Translations under genes and position numbers: made by a program
The notes under the pieces: generated by a model
Databases searched by the model: none
Seen by the model: the letters and a program-made list of their open reading frames with translations, nothing else
Told to the model about the DNA's origin: nothing
NCBI GenBank assembly: GCA_029931535.1
Contig: JAQPZY010001625.1
Location: forward strand, 3,511,501-3,575,500
Length of the DNA: 64,000 bases
Direction: 5' to 3'
DNA from: Margaritifera margaritifera
Taxonomy: Eukaryota > Mollusca > Bivalvia > Unionida > Margaritiferidae
In this document: positions 54,030 through 64,000 of the stretch, piece by piece
Numbering within the stretch: position 1 is the stretch's first letter
How the letters are laid out: every line of letters begins with the position of its first letter

Positions 54030-55060
54030 GCTCAGTGTGCGAATTCGCGCCTTTCGCGAAGACATTCCACATACATGTCGTGCCGGAGATCCTTTTGCAC
54101 AATCACGCGTGTAACTCCTTTCGCCTTTTTGATGTTTTTGGAGCTACCAACCACGATTGAATACATTTTGGGGCGCAGTCCCACGCATTTCTCGATATGT
54201 ATGATAGTGCGTTGTGGTTTTTCACTTATTCCACCGCAGGAAAAGTCATGGTCCGCGAGCAGCTGTTCGGTACTACAAACATGCATGCAACGTTTGCGTG
54301 GAAATTTCCTACCCTCTTACTTACTGTGCCGGTATACCATTCGTGGAAAATCTTTTATCCACAAGTAATGATATCACGACTCTGGACCGTGCAACAATTA
54401 GAAACCAATATTCTACCGCGCTCTTCTCACTGTAGATAGTCGAATCGGCTGCAGGCCTTTATTCCAAAGAAACACATTAACCGCGATGTCAGGTTTAAGC
54501 CGTTCAAACTTACTGATATCGGTAACTTGTACAGGAAATTCTATGTAACCAAACTTGAGTTTGCCCAGGTATTGATTGTATTTTCTAGGTTGGTCTTTAT
54601 TATCGCTCGCGGGATGCAGCGTGGACGAGCGCCCATTCAAACATCAATTGTCATCATTTTTCACATTGATCACTGCTCGCAGCGGAGTATACGCTGGCGT
54701 TTTAATATAATTAGATCCGCGGAAAGGCTTTAACGGGGAAATATGCAGTTGAACGTCCACGCATCTGTCTGCAGTCTCTCCTGGCCCTGTGTTGGTGAAT
54801 TTATCAAACGTCTCAAGAATCCTTGCAAAAGCTTTAGCAATTTCCTGATTAATGGTCTCAGTGTCTTTGAGATTTAAGATCGCACAAGTACCGCGTTGAA
54901 TCCACAGTCTTATGATTTTAAACGCATCATCATTGTCACGGTTAAGCTGCATGATCAAATTCACATGGAGAACAATCTCCATCTTAACCGCGGAGGTGCC
55001 CGTGCACTGTGACATTGATATAATGCCAGGACGCATCTTTGAAAGAAGCTTCACCGCATC
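54030..55060 (-). pseudogene. Element B Polinton-type PolB, N- and C-terminal remnants
   Basis: The N-terminal piece ends in SNYIKTPAYTPLRAVINVKN near 54.66 kb. The next frame carries HPASDNKDQPRKYNQYL and IEFPVQVTDISKFERLKPD, typical of the N-terminal region of Polinton polymerases. At 54032-54286 CVGLRPKMYSIVVGSSKNIK and KAKGVTRVIVQKDLRH match the extreme C-terminus. The polymerase core between them is missing. It is convergent with the integrase, as the polymerase-helicase is in A. Confidence 0.65.
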
Positions 55061-55204
55061 TTTACCTGGCTCGTATTTTCAATCGTGATAATTGCCCGAT
55101 AATTTTGTACATCACCACAACGTCTATGTAACTCAAGCTCAGGGACTTGCAATTGTCGTGCTTTTGCGGCAGCCTGGGAGAGAGTAACCAGTGTCGCGTT
55201 GTAC

Positions 55205-57071
55205 TAGTGCATTCTTGCAAATGTCTGGCATGAAAGAGGAGAATTGTTTACAGATATACCATTTGTCAGCTAATTCAGGAGGTTTTAGTGCTTCATTGCT
55301 GCAGTTTGCAAATAAGGTCTTTCCTACTTTGTAGATTTCTCCAGAAAAACTTTTACAGGTTTCACTGGACAAGTGCTTGTACCAGTTGCATACATTCTCG
55401 TGTAAGATGTTTCTTCAAGTTTCTCATCAACACCATATTGGTGATTTTTTTATATAACTGCCTCATGAGTTAGAGTTATGTACTCCATGCCAGATTCATC
55501 AGTTTCACATTTTAAAGAAGTTGAAGTCAATTGATGGGGATATTCTACACCTCTGGTCACAAAATGAAAAGCCATCAGGTACCAGATTCTGAATCGAAGG
55601 GCAACAGGGTCAGATTTTTTAAGATATACATTGATTTTCCCTAATTCTTCTGTTGAAATTACTGGATAGTGCTGGGTTGGTCTTGAGATACCTGATTTTA
55701 TATTAGGTTTCAATTTTTTGCATATAACATTGAATTAGCATGTTTGAATTCTTTGTCTTTGACAATGTCGATTTCTTTTCCAATGTCCTTTAAATTCCTT
55801 TTTATGGCGACGCAAACAATTTTTGATGAATTCTTGTGTTATTCCTGTGCCTGATCAGCTGGCATTTTTGTTACCCTGGAGGATAAGAATTTTGGTTGGA
55901 CCTCAGCGTAGAACCTTCTTAAGTGGCCACTCAGCTCATCTGGTGTAATTGTGTTGAAGTCCAGCTTGTGTCCAATACTTTCAATGCACCAAGCTTTAAG
56001 TAAATAGAAAAATTATTCATAGCCTTGCAGTCTCACACTTTGCAAGCTCATTTTGAAATACAGATAAAGAAGACACAATTTCTACCTTGATATGAATAGC
56101 TTCATATTATGCATTTGATCCAGCATGCTACAATCAGTACCGGCACATATTTATCATAAATTTATTGTTGGGTTTTTATGTATATGATATGGTAACATTA
56201 AGAATTTGTATCCTTCAGCATTTCAATTTTTCAAATTTATACCGAAGATTTATTTTTAAAAAAAAGAGCACCAAAACAAAGTAATGTAATTTCTTTTTCG
56301 TTTAAATGAATGACCACACATCTGAATAATAATTTAACTTAAGAACAGAATCAGCTATATGGATTATTATATACATTTTTCAATAGCATGGAGTCGCATT
56401 GGTGGAAGGGGCATCGTGGCATTGTCATATCAACAAAGTATTTCCTATATTTAATGTTCAAGATTTATCCATACAAGATATTTCGTGTGATTAATCTGCT
56501 TATCTTCTTCTTGTTGTAGTGTTACCATTGACAAAATTAATACAATCTTTGAGTTATGCTCTCATAAATGTGTAGTGTTTTATTTGTGTGGAAGTGGTCA
56601 GATTCACACCAACCCATAATATACACAGACACACACACACACTTTTAGAAAAAAAAAAAAAAAAAAAACGATTTACCATTGAAAACGCCAATGCCCCATT
56701 TTTTTATGTTTTGTGTTACGTTTGGAAGTCTCTGAGTATTGGTTTATTTCAATAGCTTTTAATTCCTCTTCAGATAATTTCTTGAATCTTCGGATCTACC
56801 CCTCATTAGCCTCAAATTTGAGTGACCCAGTTCCCACGGTATTTTGGTTCTTGTTGTGTATGGCTTGGGTGACTGAGGTCATAGCGTGCTGCTCGAGGGA
56901 TTCAGTCTTTTGCTGTTGTACTGTTTCATTTTGAGCGCTTTTAATATCCATTACAAATATCATCAAATCCATCTATATCTTTCTCTAGGGCTGCTAGTAT
57001 TTCTTCTAGCTCCGTGTCATCTAATTGTTCGAAATCAGCAGACAGTGAAGAATCACCGTAAACTGCCATAT
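55205..57071 (-). pseudogene. Crypton/ZMYM-type tyrosine-recombinase-like gene, broken
   Basis: From an ATG at 57071 an acidic N-terminus (about 42 codons), then KLSEEELKAIEINQYSETSK near 56.74 kb, then after a gap HKLDFNTITPDELSGHLRRF (~55.9 kb), IDIVKDKEFKHAN and, in 55450-55713, MAFHFVTRG with ESGMEYITLTHE, then RMYATGTSTCPVK. These are the blocks of the Crypton-derived (DUF3504) domain shared by ZMYM-type proteins and Crypton transposons. The gap suggests introns. The C-terminal catalytic part is missing where element B begins (~55.2 kb), and stops are present. Confidence 0.65.
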
Positions 57072-57340
57072 TGCTAGACGATGTAGCAGACGAACGCCAA
57101 ATGTGTATAGTAAACTATGCAGTTGAATGAAAGGATATTTGAAAAGGAGAAAACAGATGTAATTTCTGTTTATTTGCTGACTTTCAAATTTATAAAAAAA
57201 AACAAATCGTTTTACTATGCTGTGTCTGCAATGTTTGTTTACATTATAAACAGTACTGGAAACCGAAAGTAGTCCCAGAATATACCGATGTGTAAACAAT
57301 TCCACACCAGTATCACGTGACCGTTAATATCCAAATTAAG

Positions 57341-57342
<2 letters not shown>

Positions 57343-57398
<56 letters not shown>

Positions 57399-57484
57399 GC
57401 CCCCCCCCGCAAACATTTAGAGTCGGCCCCATCAAGATAATCTAAAGCGCGATTTTTGCGTGGGCTGCTGGGGTGGTAGTTACG

Positions 57485-57549
<65 letters not shown>
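57343..57549. repeat. Two (TA)n tracts flanking a short unique piece
   Basis: TA runs at about 57343-57394 and 57488-57549 flank ~90 bp that begin with a C8 run. A Tyr/Ile-rich frame through them is an artefact. Confidence 0.95.
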
Positions 57550-57554
<5 letters not shown>

Positions 57555-57867
57555 GACACTGAAACAAACATATATATACTTCTCTGAAATGCAAATGGAA
57601 TGAGGAATGATAAACGAAAGGAAAATGAACGGTACACGAACGAAGAACGAACGATAAGCGCTATGTGTGAAACGTTGCAGAGCGAAAAATAATATGTCGC
57701 TCGGCCATAAACGATAAAGGATAGCCCATAGACGATGAAAACAAGGATATTATCGCTGACAAAATATGATCATCTGTTTCCTATATATTGTTTATTTATC
57801 GCAATTAGAACAGTTGTAATTGTAATTGCATTTTTCGGGCCTTTAAATGCCTCAGGCTCTGTAAATA

Positions 57868-57969
<102 letters not shown>

Positions 57970-58950
57970 GTCAAGGATGTATCTAGGCGGGACAAAATAA
58001 AAGTGTCACTGAAGTTTTATAGCATAGAAGAGACAGTAGAGAAAATTCTATACAAAATAAAATCAAAGAAAATTGTATACAATTCAGCTCAATAGTTTAC
58101 GGTCCACTGGAATGTGTTGATTAACTGCAAACTATTATGTTCCAGCAAGTCTGACCTGACGGTTTGAGCTTTCATTAGAATAGTTATTAGGTCATAGCCT
58201 ACTGAACAAAAAATACATTGGTATGCATCGAGTATTCACGTTGGATGCGCACGAAGTAATTCGTTGAGAACATGTAAGCGAGATGCATGCATCGTAATGA
58301 CTAATTCTCGAATGCTCTGGGTCCTAATGAATATCATTCTACTGAAATGTCAAATTGACAGTTCAGTGTTGTCGAGCTATAGGATTCCTGATTATGATGG
58401 CGTCGCAGAAAACAAATGCACACAAACCAGTTTTTAAAATCACGACTATTTCACGGCCTTTTTCAACTTCCCAGAACTCCATACGGAAAAGGTATCTGCT
58501 GTACGACTGTACGAGTAGAGTTTTAGAGTTTGACCAATGTATGTCAATCGACTGCTACAGGCGGAATAACCATATCACCATAGTCTTCTCTATTACATTT
58601 ATTACCCAAGTTGTATGCTAAATTACTGTATACATTATTTCACTGCATTGGCATTGATGGGGTGTTGGACTGGGCCAAAGATTTTAATTGATACAAACCA
58701 CATCGGTCGCTCATTTCTTAACTATTGTAATAAATGATCCCAGGTGAAGGCCTTTCAGTATCACAAGTGCCTGAAGGCTAGAATTTCACGTTTTATATGC
58801 CAGAACATGTGGCTCTACGTCTTGTATTGCAGTCGGGAAAATAGGAAAATAGCAAGGATTTAATGTTTAGTGAGGGAGGGGGAGGGGCTATTGTACCAGA
58901 CCATAAAATGTCTTGATATTTTCATAGATATACTGATATAACTTGCTTCT

Positions 58951-59730
58951 AATGTTTACCAAAATATATTTAGAAGAACACGGATCATCGAATGCAATTT
59001 CTAATTTGTGTTAAGTACTTATTGCGTCTCTACATAATATGTAAGATTTTGCAAGGAAGACTGCCAGTCGAGTCAAGCAGTTTTTGAATTATTAGAGACA
59101 TTTCACTTTTTTCACGAATAAAGTTTTGTAGCCCACATCCTAAGATCAGTTTTTGCATCCAACATTGAAATAGTATCTGATTTACTAAATCAAAAGGACA
59201 AAAGAACAAAAACAACAGCAACAACAAAAATCAGTTCCATAAAAAGACATACTGATGAAACTTTACTTCAATATTTACCATACTATATTTATGGGAACAC
59301 GATTATTAAAATCAAGTTTCTATCATTTGTTAAATATTTATTGGGTCTCTGCATACTACGTAACAATGATTTAGCATTTTGCAACAAAGACTGCAGTATC
59401 GGGTTGACATTACAAGTAATACCAGTTGAGTCGAGCAGTTTTGAGACATTTGATCTCTTTTTCACGAATAAATTTCTTTAACCCGGATCCTGGGATCAGG
59501 TTTTATATCCAACATGGCAATGTTATGTGATTCTTTTTTTAAAAAAGTGAAAAAGGAAAACGACTTAATGACGAAACTTTACCCTAATATTTGTTATAAT
59601 ATATTTATATAAAGACGGTTATTCAAAATTAAGTTTCTATATTTATTGCATCTCAGTATATTACGTAACACTGAGTTAGCATTTTGCAACAAAGAATGCG
59701 GTATCGAGTTGTCATTCCAATAAGGCATTA
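58951..59730. repeat. ~315-bp tandem repeat, about 2.5 copies
   Basis: Landmarks such as TTCACGAATAAA, TTTTGCA-CA-AGACTGC and the sequence ending GAAACTTTAC recur at ~315-bp spacing (first copy from ~58951, second from ~59268, third partial from ~59583). Divergence is substantial. 59.73-61.27 kb shows no gene. Confidence 0.65.
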
Positions 59731-61272
59731 TAGTCTCGTTGGAAGCATACTATAATAAAACCAACTGTCCTTTATCTAGTATATCACTCTTACCGTATTA
59801 ATACCTATAATTTAGTCAAAGATAAATTAAACTCATTTACCTTTACGGATTACACGTATTTTAATTTGATTTTTATGAGCAAATCAATACTCGCATTTTG
59901 CAATTAGAGACAATGCCACTATGTAAAAATCGATAATTTTACAATGGTCTTGTTCTTTAAAATATAAATCAAACACGTTGCAAATATATGAAACATAAAA
60001 TTATGCAACTTTACTTTCTTCCTGCGGGGAAGGTGTATGTGGAGATTATTGCATATGTTTGACTTGAGCTATCAGCATGCCAAATAAGTTTAATGAATCT
60101 TAGTATGTATTTTGTAGACTGGCTTTGTTATTTGTATACAGACAATTACATTTAGGGCCTTTATTTTGCGAGCAGTTATATATACAGTTGCACATTTAAC
60201 TGAACCACGGAATACGTGGCATTGTTGTGTTTCCATTATTTACAGCAAATAATTTTAATAGTAAACCTGACATACGTTCGCAAACAAAGGGAAATAAAAT
60301 ATATTTGTGTTGATTATACATTGTATAACCATACAGTATGTATATATAATATCTGTGGCTAAGGAAATCATTATTCATCAAGCTATCGTGCACATTTGTG
60401 TTCTCACAGAAATTATTAATTAAAGACATCTGGACATGCATAACGTGATTCAAAGAAGACTGCATGGTGAAGAAGTAAAATTTGCATATTATTTTGTTGT
60501 ACTAGATGACATGAAATGCACATGACATATAACAAGTATACTACGACGATTTTTCAACAGAGTAACAAACGTTCGCACACACAGTCATCATAGAAAATCA
60601 TCAACCAGTCTTGATATGAAAAGCAAAAGTTAGGATATGAAAAGAGTAAATTAATTTGCATAATCAACGTAAAGAGTAAGTGCTCGCACACATATAGTAG
60701 CTCTTCTAATGACAATTCATAATCACTGGTCAATTATGTTCGCATTACTAACTGACTCTATGACATTAGTGAAGGCGATTTGCTGTCCCCCTGAACTGGC
60801 TAAATGTCTCTATCTATTTATCTATACAATGTATGCATTGTTTTCAGACCCTTCCATATAACTTCGTTTTAACAAAAAAAGGAAAGAAATCAAAAGAAAA
60901 TCTAGTTTACTGCATGCACCCAACCAGAATTGTGAACCATTTCTACTTGCCACCAGACGGTACCAAAGATATTACACAAAATGTCTTCTTTTTTCCAAAC
61001 TTGTTTACCTTATTACAGTTTTAGTCACATGTACACTTTGACTCACGCAAAATATAGTCAATCTTTGCATTTTCTAAATGTTTCAGTGATTTTGAATGGC
61101 ATATGAGCAGCAACATTTATATTTACCTTTTGTACATTAATGATTGAGTCGCCATGCGAGTGTGTCTGCTACGCAAGAATGCCTATACCCACGAATGAGG
61201 GTTTAGGAGTTGGTGCGTGCAGCCAAGTCTATTAGTACCGTAACCTACGGAAACGTTTTCGAATCTCTGTAG

Positions 61273-61498
61273 GGGACAAATTAAAAATTCTCTAACCTGT
61301 ATGATAATACTCTTTCTCCATATATAATTTCACTTATTATCACGCATCCTGCTATAGGATACGGAGTTAACACTTTCCGCTCTGTCGGGTGTATATTTGT
61401 AACTATCTATCTTCTATATGCCCCTATTTATGTCATATGAATCTGGAGTGACCGTGTATTAGATTAGAGTAAATTGCTGGGTCGCAATGCGAGTGTCT
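61273..61498. repeat. Dispersed repeat R2, copy 2
   Basis: Related to 27898-28130 in the same orientation (shared TGTATGATAAT, ATAATTTCACT, CTGGGTCGC and the TGCGA region). It directly precedes relic D'. Confidence 0.7.
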
Positions 61499-61511
61499 GC
61501 TACACACGAAT

Positions 61512-64000
61512 GCCTATGTTGCTTTCATAATTTTTTTAATTATTTCATATTCATTTTGTTGTTCACGTCCTCTACATTTTTGTTTGTGTCTGTTCAATAC
61601 TTCTTTTTCTGCTGCTCTGACAATGTAGTAGTGTTAGCTATTATCATGTTGTTCAGGTTAGTAATTTTTGTGTCAAAATCATTTAATTACCTTTCTAATT
61701 TCTTGACCGTTCTGCTGTATTTCATTATTCAAATGTCTCTGTAACTATTTCACTTGAAATTGTAAAGTACAATAGATCTACAAAGATTTTTTCTTCTCCG
61801 TGTCACTCTTTGTGGCACCTATTTCACTGTTAATCCTCTGCTCGGTCTGTTGTATATATTGCTTAATGTTAGGTAAATCATCCGCACTTTATTTTACTAT
61901 TTTCAAGACTGTATAATAGTAGATAAAGTAATGAATTTCTATCAATTTGTATACATCTAAAATCTTTTTCATCAATCAACTTTTTGTAGTTCTACGGTTT
62001 TTGTTAGCTTTTTCGGTACCACTTTTTCAAGATTGGTTAATTTATTGTCAAATTACTCCCTCCTCCACTTGATATCTTTCAAATTATCCTCCAATATTAT
62101 GTATTTGAGTATCAATTCATTTTTGTACAAATTTTCTTTTTAGCTGCATCAAATGTTTGTGCATCATATGTTACATCTGCAATACGGTTATTGTTCAGGT
62201 CAACTGTTGATGACTGCCTTAAGCCACTAGCGAAAATTCGCTACGCTCTTTTTTCGTCCGTGGCTTCTTGCGATACGAGTTCCTCGTTTCTAATGAATAT
62301 GCATCAACCTGCTTAACGAATCGAGCTAAATTTTCTCGAAAAGCTGACCCGACATGACCTTTCGTGCTGACTGAATCAGTCAAATCAAAGTTTCTCTTCC
62401 AAACACAGTCACTTATCGATCGATAAAAGGGAACTATCTACGATGTGTAAGAGCTTGTTTCATTGTGTTGATGATGACGTATTTTTGTTTATGCATATTC
62501 ATGACAAACGAGAAAATCTTATCGCAGGCAGCCACATGTGAAGAAAGAGTTTAGCAGATTTTCGCCCGTGGCTTCCGACAATGACTCTTGATCGCTTGAC
62601 CTAATGTTGCATATTTTTCACCTGTTTCTGTTGCAATGTTTAAAGTTAAGGACTCACTAAAACCTCTAAGAAATAGTTCTCCAGTCATTCTATACATGAT
62701 CTACGCTATGTATTTTACGTGGAAAATATACGTTACTTGCAAACCGTGAAAATCTAATCCTTTTTCATCTTCATCTCTGATGCTGATATTCAATCTCTTA
62801 AGTGTACCCCATTGTAACTGTTTGTAATGTCCATTAACATTGAACGAAACAAAATCAATGTAAAACACGTTTATAACTGGTACAGACTCTCGGAAACATG
62901 AATAATAGCCATTAAATACTTTTTGGTTATTGATTGATTGAGAAAAATGTATAAATGTTTGGGCTTAACAAATGCACAGAATTTATTAATTCTGCAGATG
63001 TATGAATAAACGTCAGTTGGTTGCTAGGGAATTCTAACAATTTATTGTTGTAGACCATGATATGCACAGTGTAATTGTTATTAGGAGTGATTTTAACTGT
63101 TCAGTGGTGTTGCAAACATTCCATATCAATATTTTCTTCGTTCTCGCCAATGGCAGTCATTACCTCTTAAACTTTGTACATGTACATCTCACGGTTTTAA
63201 TACCAATCAGGATTTAAATTATCCCTTGTTTCATTCTTGCCACTTATGTAAGTGGATATGTTTTATTTGAGTTCATCGGAAACATTGTAATACCCAACAT
63301 CCCTATTCTTTGCAACGAAATGGATACTTTTCTATCTCTGTTATTAATTGGATTGTTGAGACAGACTTGTTTCTAAGACAGATAGTCGACAGTTATATAA
63401 ATGCTTCGCCATTTATTTATCTAGCGACAAATGTTGCTTGAAATACAAAGACATTGCGTGTACGTTCGCGTATGCGAAACATTTGTACACGAGAAATTAG
63501 CAATTTCAAAACCTACAACTTTTATATTTAAGGTCTTTCTTTTGAATTTGCTTTCCTGTAAGTTTGTATTTCAATTTATTCCCTTATTCTATGTCTTTTG
63601 TTCTATATTTTTATTTCTTATTGCATTTTAATCTCTTTGTATCTGTCGTATCCGTTCATGACCAGTGAAAACTACTCTTCGACGACTTAATTGTCACTGG
63701 TCGATTTTTTTATCACGTCATCAACACAGTTCAACTTATTGATAGCTGATGTTTCTATTTCATCAGGATTTAAAACTTTGTTGTAAATCAATTTATCCTT
63801 AATAGTTTTTGCAGCAGTACCTACCAGTATTGTCCTTATACCAATGAAAGCTAATGGAACATGTACGCCTGTAAGTATTCCGGCTAGACACAATCCAGCT
63901 GCAAAAACACATATGCCAGCTGAAACTGTATCCATATCTGCCTCTAACCAATTCAAAACTTTGTATACCACTCTGTATTTCTTTCTCATAAAAATTTGAG
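61512..64000 (-). mobile_element. Relic D': degraded Polinton-like fragment, copy 2
   Basis: Same-orientation relative of 8390-10873 over its full length, continuing to the window end. Minus-strand remnants include a penton-like C-terminus (LKRLNISIRDEDEKGLDF, near 62.8 kb), coiled-coil pieces near 61.6-62.1 kb (QQTEQRINSEIGATKSDTE) and the membrane-protein frame described separately. Several stretches keep longer frames here than in D. Confidence 0.6.
63687..63989 (-). CDS. Small membrane protein of relic D'
   Basis: 100 residues, open, starting MRKKYRVVYKVLNWLEADMD, then two hydrophobic segments (about 22-40 and 45-58) and a Lys-rich C-terminal half. The layout matches the 191-residue membrane protein of element A, including its place upstream of a penton-like gene. 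The N-terminus may extend beyond the window. The counterpart in relic D (10.62-10.87 kb) is broken. Confidence 0.5.
   Translation of the reverse strand: MRKKYRVVYKVLNWLEADMDTVSAGICVFAAGLCLAGILTGVHVPLAFIGIRTILVGTAAKTIKDKLIYNKVLNPDEIETSAINKLNCVDDVIKKSTSDN

Overview
This is eukaryotic, almost certainly metazoan, nuclear DNA. It is AT-rich and full of microsatellites ((TA)n, (CT)n, (CA)n, GATA/GACA) and minisatellites, with long stretches that do not code. A marine invertebrate, possibly a mollusc, is my guess from the repeat landscape and the load of Maverick/Polinton-type DNA virus relics. Nothing in the sequence proves the species. I recognised no rRNA, tRNA or CRISPR array.

The coding content is dominated by several generations of integrated Polinton/adintovirus-like elements. 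(C) 1-3.6 kb, minus strand: packaging ATPase (cut by the window edge), small ORFs, a repeat protein with one stop, an intact BIR (IAP-like) gene and a frameshifted protein-primed-type PolB N-terminus. (D and D') 8.39-10.87 kb and 61.51-64.0 kb: two diverged copies of one ~2.5 kb relic carrying a penton-like C-terminus and a small membrane protein. (E) 14.2-17.6 kb: an old integrase-plus-chromodomain relic. (A) 30.7-43.25 kb: a compact, AT-rich, almost undamaged element. (B) 45.3-55.1 kb: a heavily mutated relative of A.

Element A is the main interest. It encodes an 1106-residue fusion of a PolB-like polymerase domain with an SF1 helicase, a zinc-finger protein, an HNH endonuclease, an HTH/coiled-coil protein, a penton-like protein with an extra ~185-residue insert, a membrane protein, a fibre-like protein, an adenovirus-type cysteine protease, two small virion-type proteins, a major capsid protein and a Q-rich protein. 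Most start codons sit directly behind a shared TTATAATAA-like box. One intergenic region carries two identical 17-bp palindromes and two more palindromes. A has only the C-terminal part of an integrase and no ATPase. In B those two genes lie next to each other, so A looks like a circularly permuted copy missing one contiguous block. The only lesions seen in A lie at homopolymer runs (T10 in the fibre gene, T7 in the HNH gene).

Element B keeps the same capsid module but has stops and frameshifts throughout, including loss of the protease catalytic Cys. It has an ATPase relic, a phospholipase A2-like domain in frame with an integrase, and fragments of a conventional Polinton-type PolB instead of the helicase fusion. 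On its right it abuts a broken Crypton/ZMYM-type tyrosine-recombinase gene (55.2-57.1 kb).

The likely host gene is a single-exon 973-residue multipass membrane protein (20.3-23.2 kb). A broken inverted paralogue of its C-terminal part lies at 28.4-29.2 kb. The remaining DNA is repeats and sequence in which I see no gene.
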